Positions 1-10,655 of a stretch of 64,000 nucleotides of DNA are shown piece by piece. A program made the position numbers and the translations under genes. The notes below the pieces were generated by a model. It ran no database searches, was not told where the DNA came from, and worked only from the letters and a program-made list of their open reading frames with translations. Source of the stretch: Cylicocyclus nassatus (taxonomy: Eukaryota; Nematoda; Chromadorea; Rhabditida; Strongylidae). How positions within the stretch are numbered: the first letter of the stretch is position 1; every line of letters starts with the position of its first letter. The stretch lies in the NCBI GenBank assembly GCA_958299035.1, contig CATQJL010000223.1, positions 74,851,600 to 74,915,599 of the forward strand, given 5' to 3'.

Positions 1-715
1 AATTAAGAATAAAATAAATACTAATAATCTTGCTTAATGTTACCTGTATTTGGAACCATGCTGCTAGACAAGTATGGAAGCAAGGAGAAGAGGTAGGAGT
101 TCTCATAACGACCTTCTATTTCAAAAAAAAAAAAATAAAAAGTTCTTCCCCATCATTCACACCATTCAGTTCTTACAGCTACGTAGTTATGTGTTTAGCG
201 CAACATGGAGCCTAGTGCTCATCATCGAGTTTTCCTGTCCTAAAACAAAAAAAAAACTCAAGCGCTTCATTATGCTTCGAAGGCAATGACATGATAGCGC
301 AGATTGAGTGCAAAAGCTACCGTTAAACTGAATTTAAATTTTTGTTTGCAATTATGAATTTATTTGATCAATTAGTATCACAAATTTGGCACTAGCTGTG
401 ATATTGTTGAAGTGCATTTTGAGCTAAGCTTCGTGTGTGCCTATATTCTCGCCTAAACTTCAACGGACTACACGAAAATCTCTTTTCATCAGCCAGCCTT
501 TTAATGCAGATGGTAGGATTACGATACATAAAGGCTATATATTCTAAAGAGTTCATGGGGGGCAAAAGACTTTTTTCTCAATGTGCAAGGATCACTCAAA
601 TTTTTTGCACAATTTCACAATTTTAGCGCATTTTTTGTTCCTAGCAATGATGGAGTGTTTACTTCATCCTGATTTCCTAGTAATGTTAGGAAACTGAACG
701 GTTTGTTCTTTTCAG

Positions 716-1665
716 CTTGTAAAACTTTTTGCGATAATCTCTCTTTGCTTCCTTTGCAATGCAAAGAGGCGAGTAAAGTGGAATTCCTTTCTTAGTTCTG
801 GGGCATACACAGCGAAGGTAAGCATGCTATCAGTTTTCAGCTACTTCGTTGATAGATTTGTATTTCCTTAGGAGGGATCTAACGTTGTCCTTCACATCAC
901 TGGTGCAGATAAGGGATGGTGGCACGTTGGTTATGGTAAGAAAGTGGAATTCATTCCACCCTGTCACAAAGGAAAATGCAAATCACCGGTTAGGAAAATA
1001 GTATTTTTGTAACAAACATGAAACAAACTAAAATGACGTTTGCACAATGATTATTATGGTAAAAAAGGGGAAATCATTCCATCCTTATCGCTTTCCAAAA
1101 TGCAAGTATCCAAATATGTATTTCAAGAAACTGTTATTTTCGTAGCTAGAAAGTACAGTAGACAGTTATAGTGGTGAACTCGAACAAATAACAACATCAT
1201 GCTTAGGATGGTAGAAAAAGAATGGATCCGATGTTTGGCTCTCTGAAAATAAAGAACGTAAAACACAGCGACTCTGGTTTATACTTCGAGGGTAATGCGG
1301 TGAGTTCTCAATCATATTGCATGTAATGCTGGGATTGTCTAATCCTGGAAAAATCTATAGTGGACTCTTGCTTCCATCCATTTTTTATGTCACATGTCAT
1401 GGTTACTAATGTCCTAGTCAAAAGGTCCATGGCTAACTTTGCCGATATTTTTGAAAAGCATGACCCCGATGCTAAAATAGAAGTATATAAAAATATAATC
1501 AACGTTGCCGCTTTTCCAAATCACGTGGCATTTCGAACTGCGACAACTGTTTGTAATTTCTTGTACACTACACTTTGGTTGTTTCAGCACAAACGAGACT
1601 TCAGTAACTGGAAAAGAAGTCGCTCCATTATTTTAAAAGTGGTAAAGAAGCTTGGAAAAGCCTAA
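716..1665 (+). CDS. Ig-like secreted protein, copy 1 (first exon not found)
   Basis: Four exons join in frame, all in phase 0: 716-817, 872-988, 1207-1299 and 1588-1665, giving 129 residues before a TAA. The first visible exon encodes a hydrophobic stretch (LVKLFAIISLCFLCNA) like a signal peptide core, so the protein is probably secreted; the ATG must lie in an upstream exon I could not place. The second encodes EGSNVVLHITG...WWHVGYG, the third SLKIKNV..SDSGLYFEGNA, which matches the F-strand pattern of an immunoglobulin domain (L.I.NV...DSG.Y). Where the Ig cysteine is expected there is Glu or Gly. The last exon is basic (HKRDFSNWKRS...). Introns are 54, 218 and 288 nt; the donor after 988 is weak (GTTAGG). 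Paralogues lie at 13,253 (broken) and 25,213. The family has no name I can give, and whether copy 1 is expressed is unknown. Confidence 0.55.
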
Positions 1666-3217
1666 AATGGAGCTGATTGATGACTTTGTTATTGTCGTCC
1701 TGCTGGTGTATCCTGAAATCAACGTTTACGCATTTCATTGCTTGTGTTTAGAAAAATTTCTTTCTAGTTTCTATTTTTTTATCTATCTAGGTTATCTGAT
1801 CCTTTGTTCAACGGTGCGTGACTTAATAAATATTTTAACTGTGTGTGCAGTTCGTTGTGAAAGTTGTGAAACCATTAAATGGTTTAGTTGGTATGCCATC
1901 GTTTGGTTCACGGTAATTGGTGCGATTGTTACTGGTCAAAGGCAGTGGCTCGGGAAAATTGCGAATGCAAGCTTTTCGCACCTACATGGCCTTCTGGATG
2001 CGCTCAGTCCAGTGCTTGAAAGGTCGAAACAGTGCTTTTCGTTACGTTTTCTGGTCTTGAAGATTGCTGGAGAGGATGGACGAAAGATCGTCAACTGAGT
2101 CGCGATTGGAGATGCCTGACTCATCAGCCAATTGCCGCTAAAATGAATGAAGTTACAGTATCCTGCAGCCAGCCGTTCTTTTTGGTGGGAATCCCTCGCC
2201 CAGCCCCCTCAGGAATCTCCAAGGCCGCAGAACACCGCAAGAGATCTTTGTGACTTTTCACGCATAGTCTTGGACTCAGCGAATCCAGAAGGCTATGTAG
2301 GTGCGAAAAGCTCCCACTGGGTATTTTCCCGAGCCTTAGAGCCCAGTGTTAGCCTTTGAGTAGATGGTATGTTCCACCACAATGATTCATTTCTATAAAA
2401 ATGCTTCAACCCTTAGCTGATGATGTCTGAGATTGTGGATGGGATTTGAGCCTATCATGGAACCCCAATATGGATGAGTCTTGAAAGGCACGCTGTTCAA
2501 CGCCCGTTACTGCGCATCCACTGACCTAAGCTAGGTGGTCCAAATAGTTCTAGGCAGATTTAGCAGAAGATCATCCTTAAAGTCAAAGTAAAGTAAGCTC
2601 GAAATGTGAATAATGAGAGATTAGGAACCTTGAGAGCAGGCTAGCAATTATACACTTTTTGAAATTCCATAAAATTTGAATACAATTATTTGTTTGGCAA
2701 TATACATAGAAATCGTGAACAGTCTAAACGTAAATTTCGAAAATCAATTTTATTTTTAGAGGCAGCAGGTAGACCATTCTATTTGCAAGTCATTATGCGT
2801 CTATAGAATGCATTTACGCTTTCGTCGATAAGTAAGTAAATTTAGGTAACTATTCCAGCCATTACAATTCTTTTCAAATGAAGGCAATTTTACGACATTG
2901 TCATTACTCTTAGGGAACAGGTCCGAAATATAGAAAAGAATTATCTCAGAAGAAAAGTGTTTTCAAAGCAGTCAATGAATAAAGGCTTTGAAAGCTCTGT
3001 GTAAAGAAGAAAAAAAAAGAAGAAGGAAGGAAAAAGAAGAAAAGAAGGTGTTTCCAGGGTTCTCGAAAATATATTTTGGCCCCTTCTCAGCATTTGACGA
3101 ACGTAGACTTTGCGTACGTTACACATGCAGTGCGAACGTGCCACAGATACGTCGCTGCCCAGCCATCGGCGCCGTGTCGTGACATTGTCGTTGAAATCAT
3201 ACTATACAGAATCATTT

Positions 3218-3229
3218 CTGTAGTGTGTA
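3218..3229. repeat. Target-site duplication, left copy (Penelope element)
   Basis: The 12 bases CTGTAGTGTGTA here recur at 7364-7375 on the other side of the Penelope-like element and occur once, uninterrupted, at 16,040-16,051 in unit B. Confidence 0.85.
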
Positions 3230-3332
3230 ACTTCCATGTTTCCTCCTTTCTTAACCTCGGCATAGTTAGTTATAATGTGGTGAGTAGTTAATAAGCCAGC
3301 ACGAGGTTAGTAGATTTATTGTTAGTAGTGGC

Positions 3333-3370
3333 GGCCTAACGTTTCGACGTGTTCGTCTTCTTCAGAGGCC
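3333..3370 (-). ncRNA. Hammerhead-ribozyme-like motif in downstream pseudo-LTR
   Basis: On the minus strand the segment reads GGCCT, CTGAAGA, a hairpin with stem GACG/CGTC and loop AACA, GAAAC, then GTTAGGCC. The outer arms GGCCT and AGGCC can pair as stem I, the inner hairpin is stem II, and the two core boxes match CUGANGA and GAAA. Stem III would be very short, as in the minimal hammerheads described in Penelope-like elements. One extra A between the first box and stem II departs from the consensus, so activity is uncertain. Confidence 0.5.
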
Positions 3371-3586
3371 TAAAGTGGTAAGAGATTTAGATATTATGCC
3401 CTACCCCACCAAAAACCTCCTCCAACCCCTAGCCAGCCTCGACTTTACCCCCGAATGTCACAAACGAAAATACGCAAGTACGTGAAAGACGAACCAACCT
3501 CCTCCGCCGCTGCCGCTCAGATAGATGTTGAATGCGGCCGTCCACAAGTGCCACTAGTATGGAATAAAGTGTATACCATATTGACA

Positions 3587-6301
3587 TTAATCAGTGGCAT
3601 TCTTCAACTCACACAACTCCATAAAAGGCATAAAGTCATTTGTGATTGACGCGCACTCATTTCGGCTGTTCATGCATGGATTTCTTGCAAAAATCCAGAA
3701 TGCCTCGAGAGCTTTTCTGCTAGCAGTATCGTATTCGTATGCCAGTATAGTACATCTAACTTCGAAGTCTTTACCACAATGGAATTCAACCCTGTGTTTG
3801 CCAAGCGGTGTGGTAAGACTTCCCCGCCTCTTGCTGGCAAGATGTTCTTTCATTCTTACCCAAAGTGGTCTCCCAGTCTCTCCGATATAAGTGGCGCTGC
3901 ACTCGATACATTCAATCTCATAGATAACACCAGTCTTACCGCAGTCACCAACTTTACCGGATGGACAAACTACACAGTCTTGGATTCTGCAGTAGCTGTC
4001 GTATAGTCTGTTACGAACCAGCCGTTTCCTGATGTTGTCACTAGGAATATCGACTAAAATGACATCGTCTTTCAAGTTCGCTCGGTCAATGCATCGTCGC
4101 ACTGCTGCACTAGTCTCGTCAGAAACGAAAGGAAGGCAAAGAGGTATTTTCTGTTGGTGCTGATTGCTATGAGTGGAGATGGATGGTCCACTGCGTTCTT
4201 TTTGATACGCGTAACCATTCATTCGAGCAATCTCTAGCGCCCTTCTTTGAGATTCCTTCCGTTCTTCTTCTCCTGTGCATACGTTCGTTGCCGTTTTGAG
4301 CATGTTACGAATAACAGCTCTTTTAACAGCGATCGGGTGTGCAGAACGAGCATTGATCAGAATGTTCTTGGAACTCTCTTTACGATACCATTTTACACTC
4401 GCAGCGCCGTTGAACAGTTTGATCTGTACGTTGAGATAGGGGAGCCAACCATTTCTCGGTTGCTGCCGCGTAAGCTTTATGTGCTGTGACTGTTGATTAA
4501 GTAGTCGGAAACACTCATCCATTTCGGATTGTGTTGATGTTATGATGCAACAGTCATCGATGTAACGACAGTACATAAGAGGCATACGTGACAGCACTGG
4601 TCCTTCTATTCTGCTCATAAAGCAGACCGCCAGTACCGGAGCTAGTCTCTGTCCCATTGCAAGGCCTCTCAGCTGAGTATAGTATGTTCCTGACCATCTA
4701 AAGATGTTACAAGAGAGACACTCTTTGATCAGGAGCATAACTGATCTTTTACTCAAGCCGAAAGTCTGGATCTTTTTACCAAAGCTGTCCAACATTTCCG
4801 AAACTGCCTGTAAAGCATCATCGTTTTGAACATTCGTGTACAAAGACACGACATCAAAAGACTCTGCTACACATTGCGTTTGCAAAGTGGTATTACGAAG
4901 GCGTTCCAAGAAATGATTCGTGTTGGTTAAATGAGACGGAACTTTGTCCAGAAGCTGATTAACAATCTTGTTCAAGAACCAGGAAATTCGGTCGGTTGGT
5001 CCTCCTACACAACTTATGATCGGTCTTATTTTCAACTGTTCTGCCGTCAAAATGCGCGCGTCATCAGTAGCGGCTAGTTTATGGGTTTTAACAAGACTAT
5101 AAAAGACCGGGCATTCCGGGGTTTCCAGTTTTAATCTGCTGAGAAAGCTCTCGGGAAAGCCAGCTGCTCTTCCTAGTTCCACCCAAACATGGTTTAGTCG
5201 CTTGTATTGTGCTTGAAACTCTTTCTCAGTCACGCGGCGATAAATGTTCGTATCGCTAAGGTGGAGTTCTGTGATTTCCCGGTCCAAGATTCGTGGAAGA
5301 ATCACAAATTCTCCTCCTTTGTCGCTAACCGAGATTCGTATAGCTTTACTAGAGACTAAATCACGTAATTCCTTGTAACCAAGCCTTTGTGAAGGTGTCA
5401 AGTTGATCGGTTGCGGGTACTTAGCTTGACGAGTATAAGCATCTAGCACACCAGCAGATAGAATTTTGAACTTGACATCAGCTTCAGCCGATGGCTGAGG
5501 TTCTTTGTAAAACAAACTTGGAAAAGGAATGGGTGGAATCGTTTGTCGTGACTGTGAATTTTGAGCATTCCGTGGATTTCGGTCATTGTCACTGAGTCTA
5601 GTCCTTATTCTCAACTGGTCTCGGAGTCTGTGTAAACCACCGACAACTTTCCGAAAAACAGACCCGTCAACTTTTTGGACGATAGAAAATGAAGGGCCTA
5701 GACTAAGAAACCCAAGCGCGTCATCAGAAATACGAGTATCGCCAATCACCGTGACTCTAGCCAATTTGGTTGAACTTTCACTTTGAGTTGAAGACTCGAT
5801 AGAGCGGTGGATGGAAGGTAAGCTGCTTTCAACGTTACCTGGATTTTCGTGAGTAGCACTCCGAAGTTTGTCGTACTTAGCGCGGAGTCTGGATTTGGCT
5901 TCAGATCGAATAGAAGCACAAATCGATCTCGAGCCGTTCTCAATCCTCCTCCAAGTCCGAGCAGGTACGAGACGTCGGCACGCATCTTCTTTACGAGTAC
6001 ATTTCAACAAGGACGAGTACAATGCATGCTGCTCTTCTTTGATAATGACTGTTAGTATCGTGCGATAGATCTTCTTTATCTTCGAGTCATTCTCTTCGAG
6101 GTTGCATAGTGCTCCCAGCTTCTTGTTTGAGATGAATTTCGGCACCGTGTCGGACGTCCTGCACCGTTGGAGATATTTGATCGACTGGCGGAGGGATACC
6201 ACTTTCTGTCGAAGCGACAGTGCTTCTTTGACCAGAGGAAACACTCGTGGCGGTATATCAGTAAGTAACTTCCATGTTTCCTCCTTTCTTAACCTCGGCA
6301 T
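3587..6301 (-). CDS. Penelope-like reverse transcriptase with GIY-YIG endonuclease
   Basis: An uninterrupted 904-residue ORF, ATG at 6301 and stop at 3587-3589, of typical length for the family. Reverse transcriptase motifs are in order: RPIIS at about 426-430, SFDVVSLYTNV (catalytic Asp) at 482-492, GLAMGQRLAP at 546-555, and YIDD at 580-583 with two catalytic aspartates. The C-terminus has a GIY-YIG nuclease: GVIY at 791-794, YIGETGR at 805-811 and a downstream RMKEH. A cysteine pair (CVVC, 776-779) lies just before it. The enzyme would nick target DNA and prime reverse transcription at the nick. No stop or frameshift interrupts it, so it may be active. The subfamily needs a tree; nematode Penelope groups exist but I cannot assign one by eye. 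Confidence 0.95.
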   Translation of the reverse strand: MPRLRKEETWKLLTDIPPRVFPLVKEALSLRQKVVSLRQSIKYLQRCRTSDTVPKFISNKKLGALCNLEENDSKIKKIYRTILTVIIKEEQHALYSSLLKCTRKEDACRRLVPARTWRRIENGSRSICASIRSEAKSRLRAKYDKLRSATHENPGNVESSLPSIHRSIESSTQSESSTKLARVTVIGDTRISDDALGFLSLGPSFSIVQKVDGSVFRKVVGGLHRLRDQLRIRTRLSDNDRNPRNAQNSQSRQTIPPIPFPSLFYKEPQPSAEADVKFKILSAGVLDAYTRQAKYPQPINLTPSQRLGYKELRDLVSSKAIRISVSDKGGEFVILPRILDREITELHLSDTNIYRRVTEKEFQAQYKRLNHVWVELGRAAGFPESFLSRLKLETPECPVFYSLVKTHKLAATDDARILTAEQLKIRPIISCVGGPTDRISWFLNKIVNQLLDKVPSHLTNTNHFLERLRNTTLQTQCVAESFDVVSLYTNVQNDDALQAVSEMLDSFGKKIQTFGLSKRSVMLLIKECLSCNIFRWSGTYYTQLRGLAMGQRLAPVLAVCFMSRIEGPVLSRMPLMYCRYIDDCCIITSTQSEMDECFRLLNQQSQHIKLTRQQPRNGWLPYLNVQIKLFNGAASVKWYRKESSKNILINARSAHPIAVKRAVIRNMLKTATNVCTGEEERKESQRRALEIARMNGYAYQKERSGPSISTHSNQHQQKIPLCLPFVSDETSAAVRRCIDRANLKDDVILVDIPSDNIRKRLVRNRLYDSYCRIQDCVVCPSGKVGDCGKTGVIYEIECIECSATYIGETGRPLWVRMKEHLASKRRGSLTTPLGKHRVEFHCGKDFEVRCTILAYEYDTASRKALEAFWIFARNPCMNSRNECASITNDFMPFMELCELKNATD

Positions 6302-6370
6302 AGTTAGTTATAATGTGGTGAGTAGTTAATAAGCCAGCACGAGGTTAGTAGATTTATTGTTAGTAGTGGC

Positions 6371-6408
6371 GGCCTAACGTTTCGACGTGTTCGTCTTCTT
6401 CAGAGGCC
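6371..6408 (-). ncRNA. Hammerhead-ribozyme-like motif in upstream pseudo-LTR
   Basis: Identical to the motif at 3333-3370, 3038 bases away. Minimal hammerheads with a short stem III are known to act better as dimers, and two copies in one tandem transcript would allow that pairing. This is inference. Confidence 0.5.
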
Positions 6409-6624
6409 TAAAGTGGTAAGAGATTTAGATATTATGCCCTACCCCACCAAAAACCTCCTCCAACCCCTAGCCAGCCTCGACTTTACCCCCGAATGTCACA
6501 AACGAAAATACGCAAGTACGTGAAAGACGAACCAACCTCCTCCGCCGCTGCCGCTCAGATAGATGTTGAATGCGGCCGTCCACAAGTGCCACTAGTATGG
6601 AATAAAGTGTATACCATATTGACA

Positions 6625-7341
6625 TTAATCAGTGGCATTCTTCAACTCACACAACTCCATAAAAGGCATAAAGTCATTTGTGATTGACGCGCACTCATTT
6701 CGGCTGTTCATGCATGGATTTCTTGCAAAAATCCAGAATGCCTCGAGAGCTTTTCTGCTAGCAGTATCGTATTCGTATGCCAGTATAGTACATCTAACTT
6801 CGAAGTCTTTACCACAATGGAATTCAACCCTGTGTTTGCCAAGCGGTGTGGTAAGACTTCCCCGCCTCTTGCTGGCAAGATGTTCTTTCATTCTTACCCA
6901 AAGTGGTCTCCCAGTCTCTCCGATATAAGTGGCGCTGCACTCGATACATTCAATCTCATAGATAACACCAGTCTTACCGCAGTCACCAACTTTACCGGAT
7001 GGACAAACTACACAGTCTTGGATTCTGCAGTAGCTGTCGTATAGTCTGTTACGAACCAGCCGTTTCCTGATGTTGTCACTAGGAATATCGACTAAAATGA
7101 CATCGTCTTTCAAGTTCGCTCGGTCAATGCATCGTCGCACTGCTGCACTAGTCTCGTCAGAAACGAAAGGAAGGCAAAGAGGTATTTTCTGTTGGTGCTG
7201 ATTGCTATGAGTGGAGATGGATGGTCCACTGCGTTCTTTTTGATACGCGTAACCATTCATTCGAGCAATCTCTAGCGCCCTTCTTTGAGATTCCTTCCGT
7301 TCTTCTTCTCCTGTGCATACGTTCGTTGCCGTTTTGAGCAT
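6625..7341 (-). pseudogene. 5'-truncated upstream copy of the Penelope ORF (C-terminal 238 aa)
   Basis: The frame is identical to residues 667-904 of the complete ORF at 3587-6301 and keeps the whole GIY-YIG domain, but the reverse transcriptase part is absent because the upstream tandem copy is cut at 7346. It is part of the pseudo-LTR rather than a separate gene. It could only make a nuclease fragment if translated from the internal Met at 7341. Confidence 0.9.
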
Positions 7342-8186
7342 GTTACTCGTTTTAGCATGTTACCTGTAGTGTGTATTTCGCAATCCCAACCAAAAATCGA
7401 CACCTGTCCACCGCGATGAACGGGAAACGGGCGAGTTGCGAGCGGGAAGAACGCGACTTGTCGCGCTGAGGACCGTGACGTGGTCGCAAGATCGCGTCGG
7501 CGACTCGCTCTTCTGAGCGGTTTTATATGAAGTGCAAAGATAGGAGGAAAATAGAGAGGTATGGAACTTTTTTCAGTCTTATTAAAGAACTGTGGATAAA
7601 GATCCGCTGAAGAAATTCTGCATTTTTCTGCAAGTCTTGAGTAGGCACAAAAAGGATGGATCACAGAGTTTTCGTTTTACAAAAATGAGGGAAAAGTGAC
7701 TCAGGAGTTTCCTTCTTGGTTTATCATTTACGAACAACTTCAATCAATTTTTCGAAGAAAACAAGGCATCTTCTGCTACAAAAATGCTTTTCATTGTACA
7801 AGGTGAATTCGGTGAGCACATGGAAGACATCGTCATAACGTCTACAAGATTCATTAAGTTGTGTCTGGCAAACATTATATTTGGTAGCAAAAGATGATTT
7901 TCGTGTTCTCATAATAGGCGGGCTGAACCACCAGGCTCCTCATCGAGTACCTCGAGATGATAATTCGGGGAACACCATTCTTGTAATTTTTATTCCTGCT
8001 AGAAATTGGAGGTTGCATAGATATTAAATATAATGCAATCAGAAACAAAACAAACCAATAACTTACGATAGTAAACACAATTATGCCGTGCCACACATGT
8101 TTCTACCCGCTGCTGTGGTGAGATTGCCAAGTCGGCGGGTATACGCAGCAGGCTCACCTGGGACAATCTTACCCAGGTTAGCCGGT

Positions 8187-8324
8187 AGCTTTGCGCAGAG
8201 GCGATAACGTGACCAATGAGGCTCTGCCGAGGTGCGTTTATTGCTGGTTGAAAACTTATACCAATTGCCCGCGATGACGCCTGAACAAGGCTGTCATACG
8301 CAATTTTTGAACGCCCCAGGGGGC
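8187..8324 (+). ncRNA. U4 small nuclear RNA (unit A)
   Basis: Starts AGCTTTGCGCAG, the conserved 5' end that pairs with U6 snRNA (stem II). The 5' stem-loop follows, with the kink-turn bases GATAACGTGACCAATGAG that bind the 15.5K/Snu13 protein, then GCCGAGGTGCGTTTATTGCT for U4/U6 stem I and the GAAAACTT segment. The 3' part has the Sm-protein site AATTTTTGA (8302-8310) and a closing GC hairpin. A length near 138 nt matches U4. The 80 bases upstream are conserved between the two copies (about 8105-8160 and 16,800-16,855), where the proximal sequence element of an snRNA promoter is expected; I cannot pinpoint it. U4 serves in the U4/U6.U5 tri-snRNP. Confidence 0.93.
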
Positions 8325-8429
8325 AGCAGGACTGTGAAACAAAATTAGGTATGTCTCAGAGGCGGCCGAGGGAGGCTGAGGGTTACTTTTGGTCAATGTC
8401 CATCTGCCCTCTTCTAAAAGACATTATTC

Positions 8430-8789
8430 GTAAAGGCAGTGTCTCGGCAAGATTTCGCTATTCAGATTTTCACTTATTCGGAGCATTCTCGCCATGAGGA
8501 GCCCATATCTGTGCTGCTCAGCGCATGAAAATGACGAAAATGAGCTTTTTTCAAACTTTCCATGTCCGCATTCAGTAATACACCGGAAACCTTTCGCGAT
8601 CTCCTCCTCGTCCGTTTCGGACTCCGTCCCTGCACGTACTTTCCACTAAATGCAAACCTGGAATGCTTCAAAAAAAAACCCCTTTGCGCTATTTTCATGC
8701 GCTCAAAAGCCCGAATTTGGATTCCCCATGGCGAGAAGGCTCCGAAAGGATAAATGGAAAACGAAATATGGCCGGGACACTGCCTGTAA
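8430..8789. mobile_element. MITE, TTAA-type AGGCAG family (unit A)
   Basis: Ends are AGGCAGTGTC on the left and its complement on the right, flanked by GTAA at 8430-8433 and 8786-8789. The same family sits at 17,129-17,483, 11,253-11,577, 37,882-38,240 and 47,382-47,842, two of them with TTAA on both sides. A four-base TTAA-like duplication points to a piggyBac-type origin (inference). It lies between the U4 gene and a second Sm-site-like sequence. Confidence 0.7.
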
Positions 8790-8829
8790 GGCTGCGTTGC
8801 TCGAGCAAAATGGCTTTAGTTGCTCAGCG

Positions 8830-8887
8830 CTTTTATCAACTGTAGATGACTTCATAAGCAATTTTTGAACGCCCCGAAGGGCGTGCA
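8830..8887 (+). other. Second Sm-site-like snRNA 3' end (unit A)
   Basis: AATTTTTGA at 8860-8868 followed by a GCCCC..GGGC hairpin nearly repeats the 3' end of the U4 gene 550 bases upstream. The sequence before it (AGCGCTTTTATCAACT) does not match U1, U2, U4 or U5 well enough to name. It may be a decayed U4 tail or an unrecognised Sm-class RNA. Confidence 0.4.
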
Positions 8888-9503
8888 TTGCTCGATTTCT
8901 TCTCACTGTTTTAGACACACCTTTAAGAAACAAGTTCGAATTTGAAAACAAATTCAACCTACATTTTTTCTGTGCAATCCTGCAATATCGAAGGTTAATC
9001 TCCAGTACAAATTTTATGTTGCTTGCAATTTACCCTATTTTGTCATATACTTCATTGGGTAAATTCTCAGCTTTCGCAAATGTTTTTTTTTTTCAAAGTA
9101 ACTCACCGTGAAAAATCGGAAGCCTACTAACTCGCGGATAATGTATTTTACACAATGGGCACAAGCTTTTTACACGGGCACACTTTTCGCAAGCAAGATG
9201 CTATACTGTGTATATGCGAAAGTACTTCCAGGTCCAGTTTTTTTAGTGTTTCTATAGTTTTCAGTTTTCCACATTTTCACTGGCTATATCTCAACCTCGA
9301 GCCGTCCTCAGACCATGAAAGAAAGTAAGTCCCTGATCAATGCGCGCAAATATTTTTGTCAGATGACAAACAAAGAGCTTATTCTAGTTGTGGCTAAAAC
9401 CTTTGCTGTACCGCAACGATCGCTAAAAAACAAATACACAAATCGACTGCGGAATAAGAAAAACAACCATTTCAATGTGTGCATATAAATATTAGCTATG
9501 TTC

Positions 9504-9754
9504 CAGTGGCGTACCCAGGATTTCGGCTCGGGGGGGGGGGCGACAAAATTTTTTTCCTAATGAAGGTGCGTGGCGTTTTCGGAGTGCGTGGAAATAAATT
9601 TTTAAAAAATTTAAAAATTCAATTATTTCACAAGTGCAGACAAATCATTTCCACAATTTTATAACCCACGTAAGTAACTTTCAAAAATTTCGCGACCCAT
9701 TCTCGCGGGGGGGCCACCTCTTCTCGCTCGCCCCCCCCCCTCGGTACGCCACTG
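9504..9754. mobile_element. hAT-type MITE (unit A)
   Basis: Terminal repeats begin CAGTGGCGTACC and end GGTACGCCACTG. An exact 8-base duplication, CTATGTTC, flanks it (9496-9503 and 9755-9762). Both are hallmarks of hAT elements. The interior is AT-rich between G and C runs and codes for nothing. The same insertion is present in unit B at 18,186-18,429, so it predates the segmental duplication. Confidence 0.9.
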
Positions 9755-10655
9755 CTATGTTCATATGATCACGAGTCGCTCGATGATGTAAATAAAGCAA
9801 CAATTAATCTCAATCCGCCAAAATGTTGATTCTTGTAGTATTTGAATCCCTTGAATTTGCAAAGTCTAAGACTTGACTTTCCTTTAGAGATACTTCGAGG
9901 AGAGCTTCTAGTCTGTTGCGGTATTTTGAAAACTGATAAAGTGGAGGAAAACATATGTTTAGCCTCCCTTGTACTTTTTATCCCGTAGTCTTAGTGTAAA
10001 TGAACGTTGAAACTAACTTGCGGGTGTCATTGGTCTATTGTCTGTACTGCGCGAAAATTGTGTTGTGAAGCTGAAACGTGCAATAGATTGCAACGGTCTA
10101 ATTTCATTGTTAGTTTAAACCAAGTACGAAAGACTGATTGAAAATGATTCAATGGAAAACATTGGCACTTAAACACAATACAACATTAGCACACATACAA
10201 ATCAGGTGACAGATGTGAGAAATACTGATAGATGAAATCGCCAGTAAACAGACCCCTTCACCCCTATATTGCCAGTAAATGTAGAGATTTCGTGCAAAAA
10301 GTACAACATCGGCTTTGGCCACGTGGCAGACCTACTAACTTATTGAAAATCTCCCTGTATAAGTTTTATCGCGGTTTGAAAAATTCAAAGTTCCTTTCAA
10401 GGCTAAAATGGTGTTTATTGTAAACGACAAAATCTATTGAGAATGTACTCTTCAATTAAAACAATTACATGGCAATCTCTCCTACTTCTAAAGCTATTTA
10501 TTACATAGTAGCTACTGATATTATTATTAGTAATTATTATTATTAATCACACAATACTTCTGTAGGGGTTATTTCTTGTTCACGTGAAAGGTTGGTGTGC
10601 GGCAAAGATCAAGCGACGACACGAAATGAAATCTGTCTGAGCGAGGTACTGGAGA

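Larger units (their letters stand above)
3230..7363 (-). mobile_element. Penelope-like retroelement with tandem pseudo-LTR layout
   Basis: A 4.1 kb insertion on the minus strand. A 1082-bp segment is repeated directly and, as far as I can see, identically at 3227-4308 and 6265-7346 (offset 3038). Reading on the minus strand, a 5'-truncated upstream copy (6265-7363) precedes a complete copy whose ORF starts inside the repeat. This partial head-to-tail tandem is the pseudo-LTR arrangement known for Penelope-like elements. The right junction has a short templated-looking filler (7331-7346 resembles 7349-7363). A 12-bp target duplication flanks it (3218-3229 and 7364-7375), and unit B keeps the empty site. 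Both repeats carry a hammerhead-like motif. The identical repeats and open ORF suggest a recent insertion. Confidence 0.93.

Noticed and set aside
1652..2098. 148-codon frame on plus
   Set aside because: It starts at the very end of the Ig-like copy 1 gene, has no motif, and has no counterpart in unit B.
2941..3182. Lys/Glu/Arg-rich frame around 2988
   Set aside because: It is driven by an AAGAAG purine run and is not preserved in unit B.
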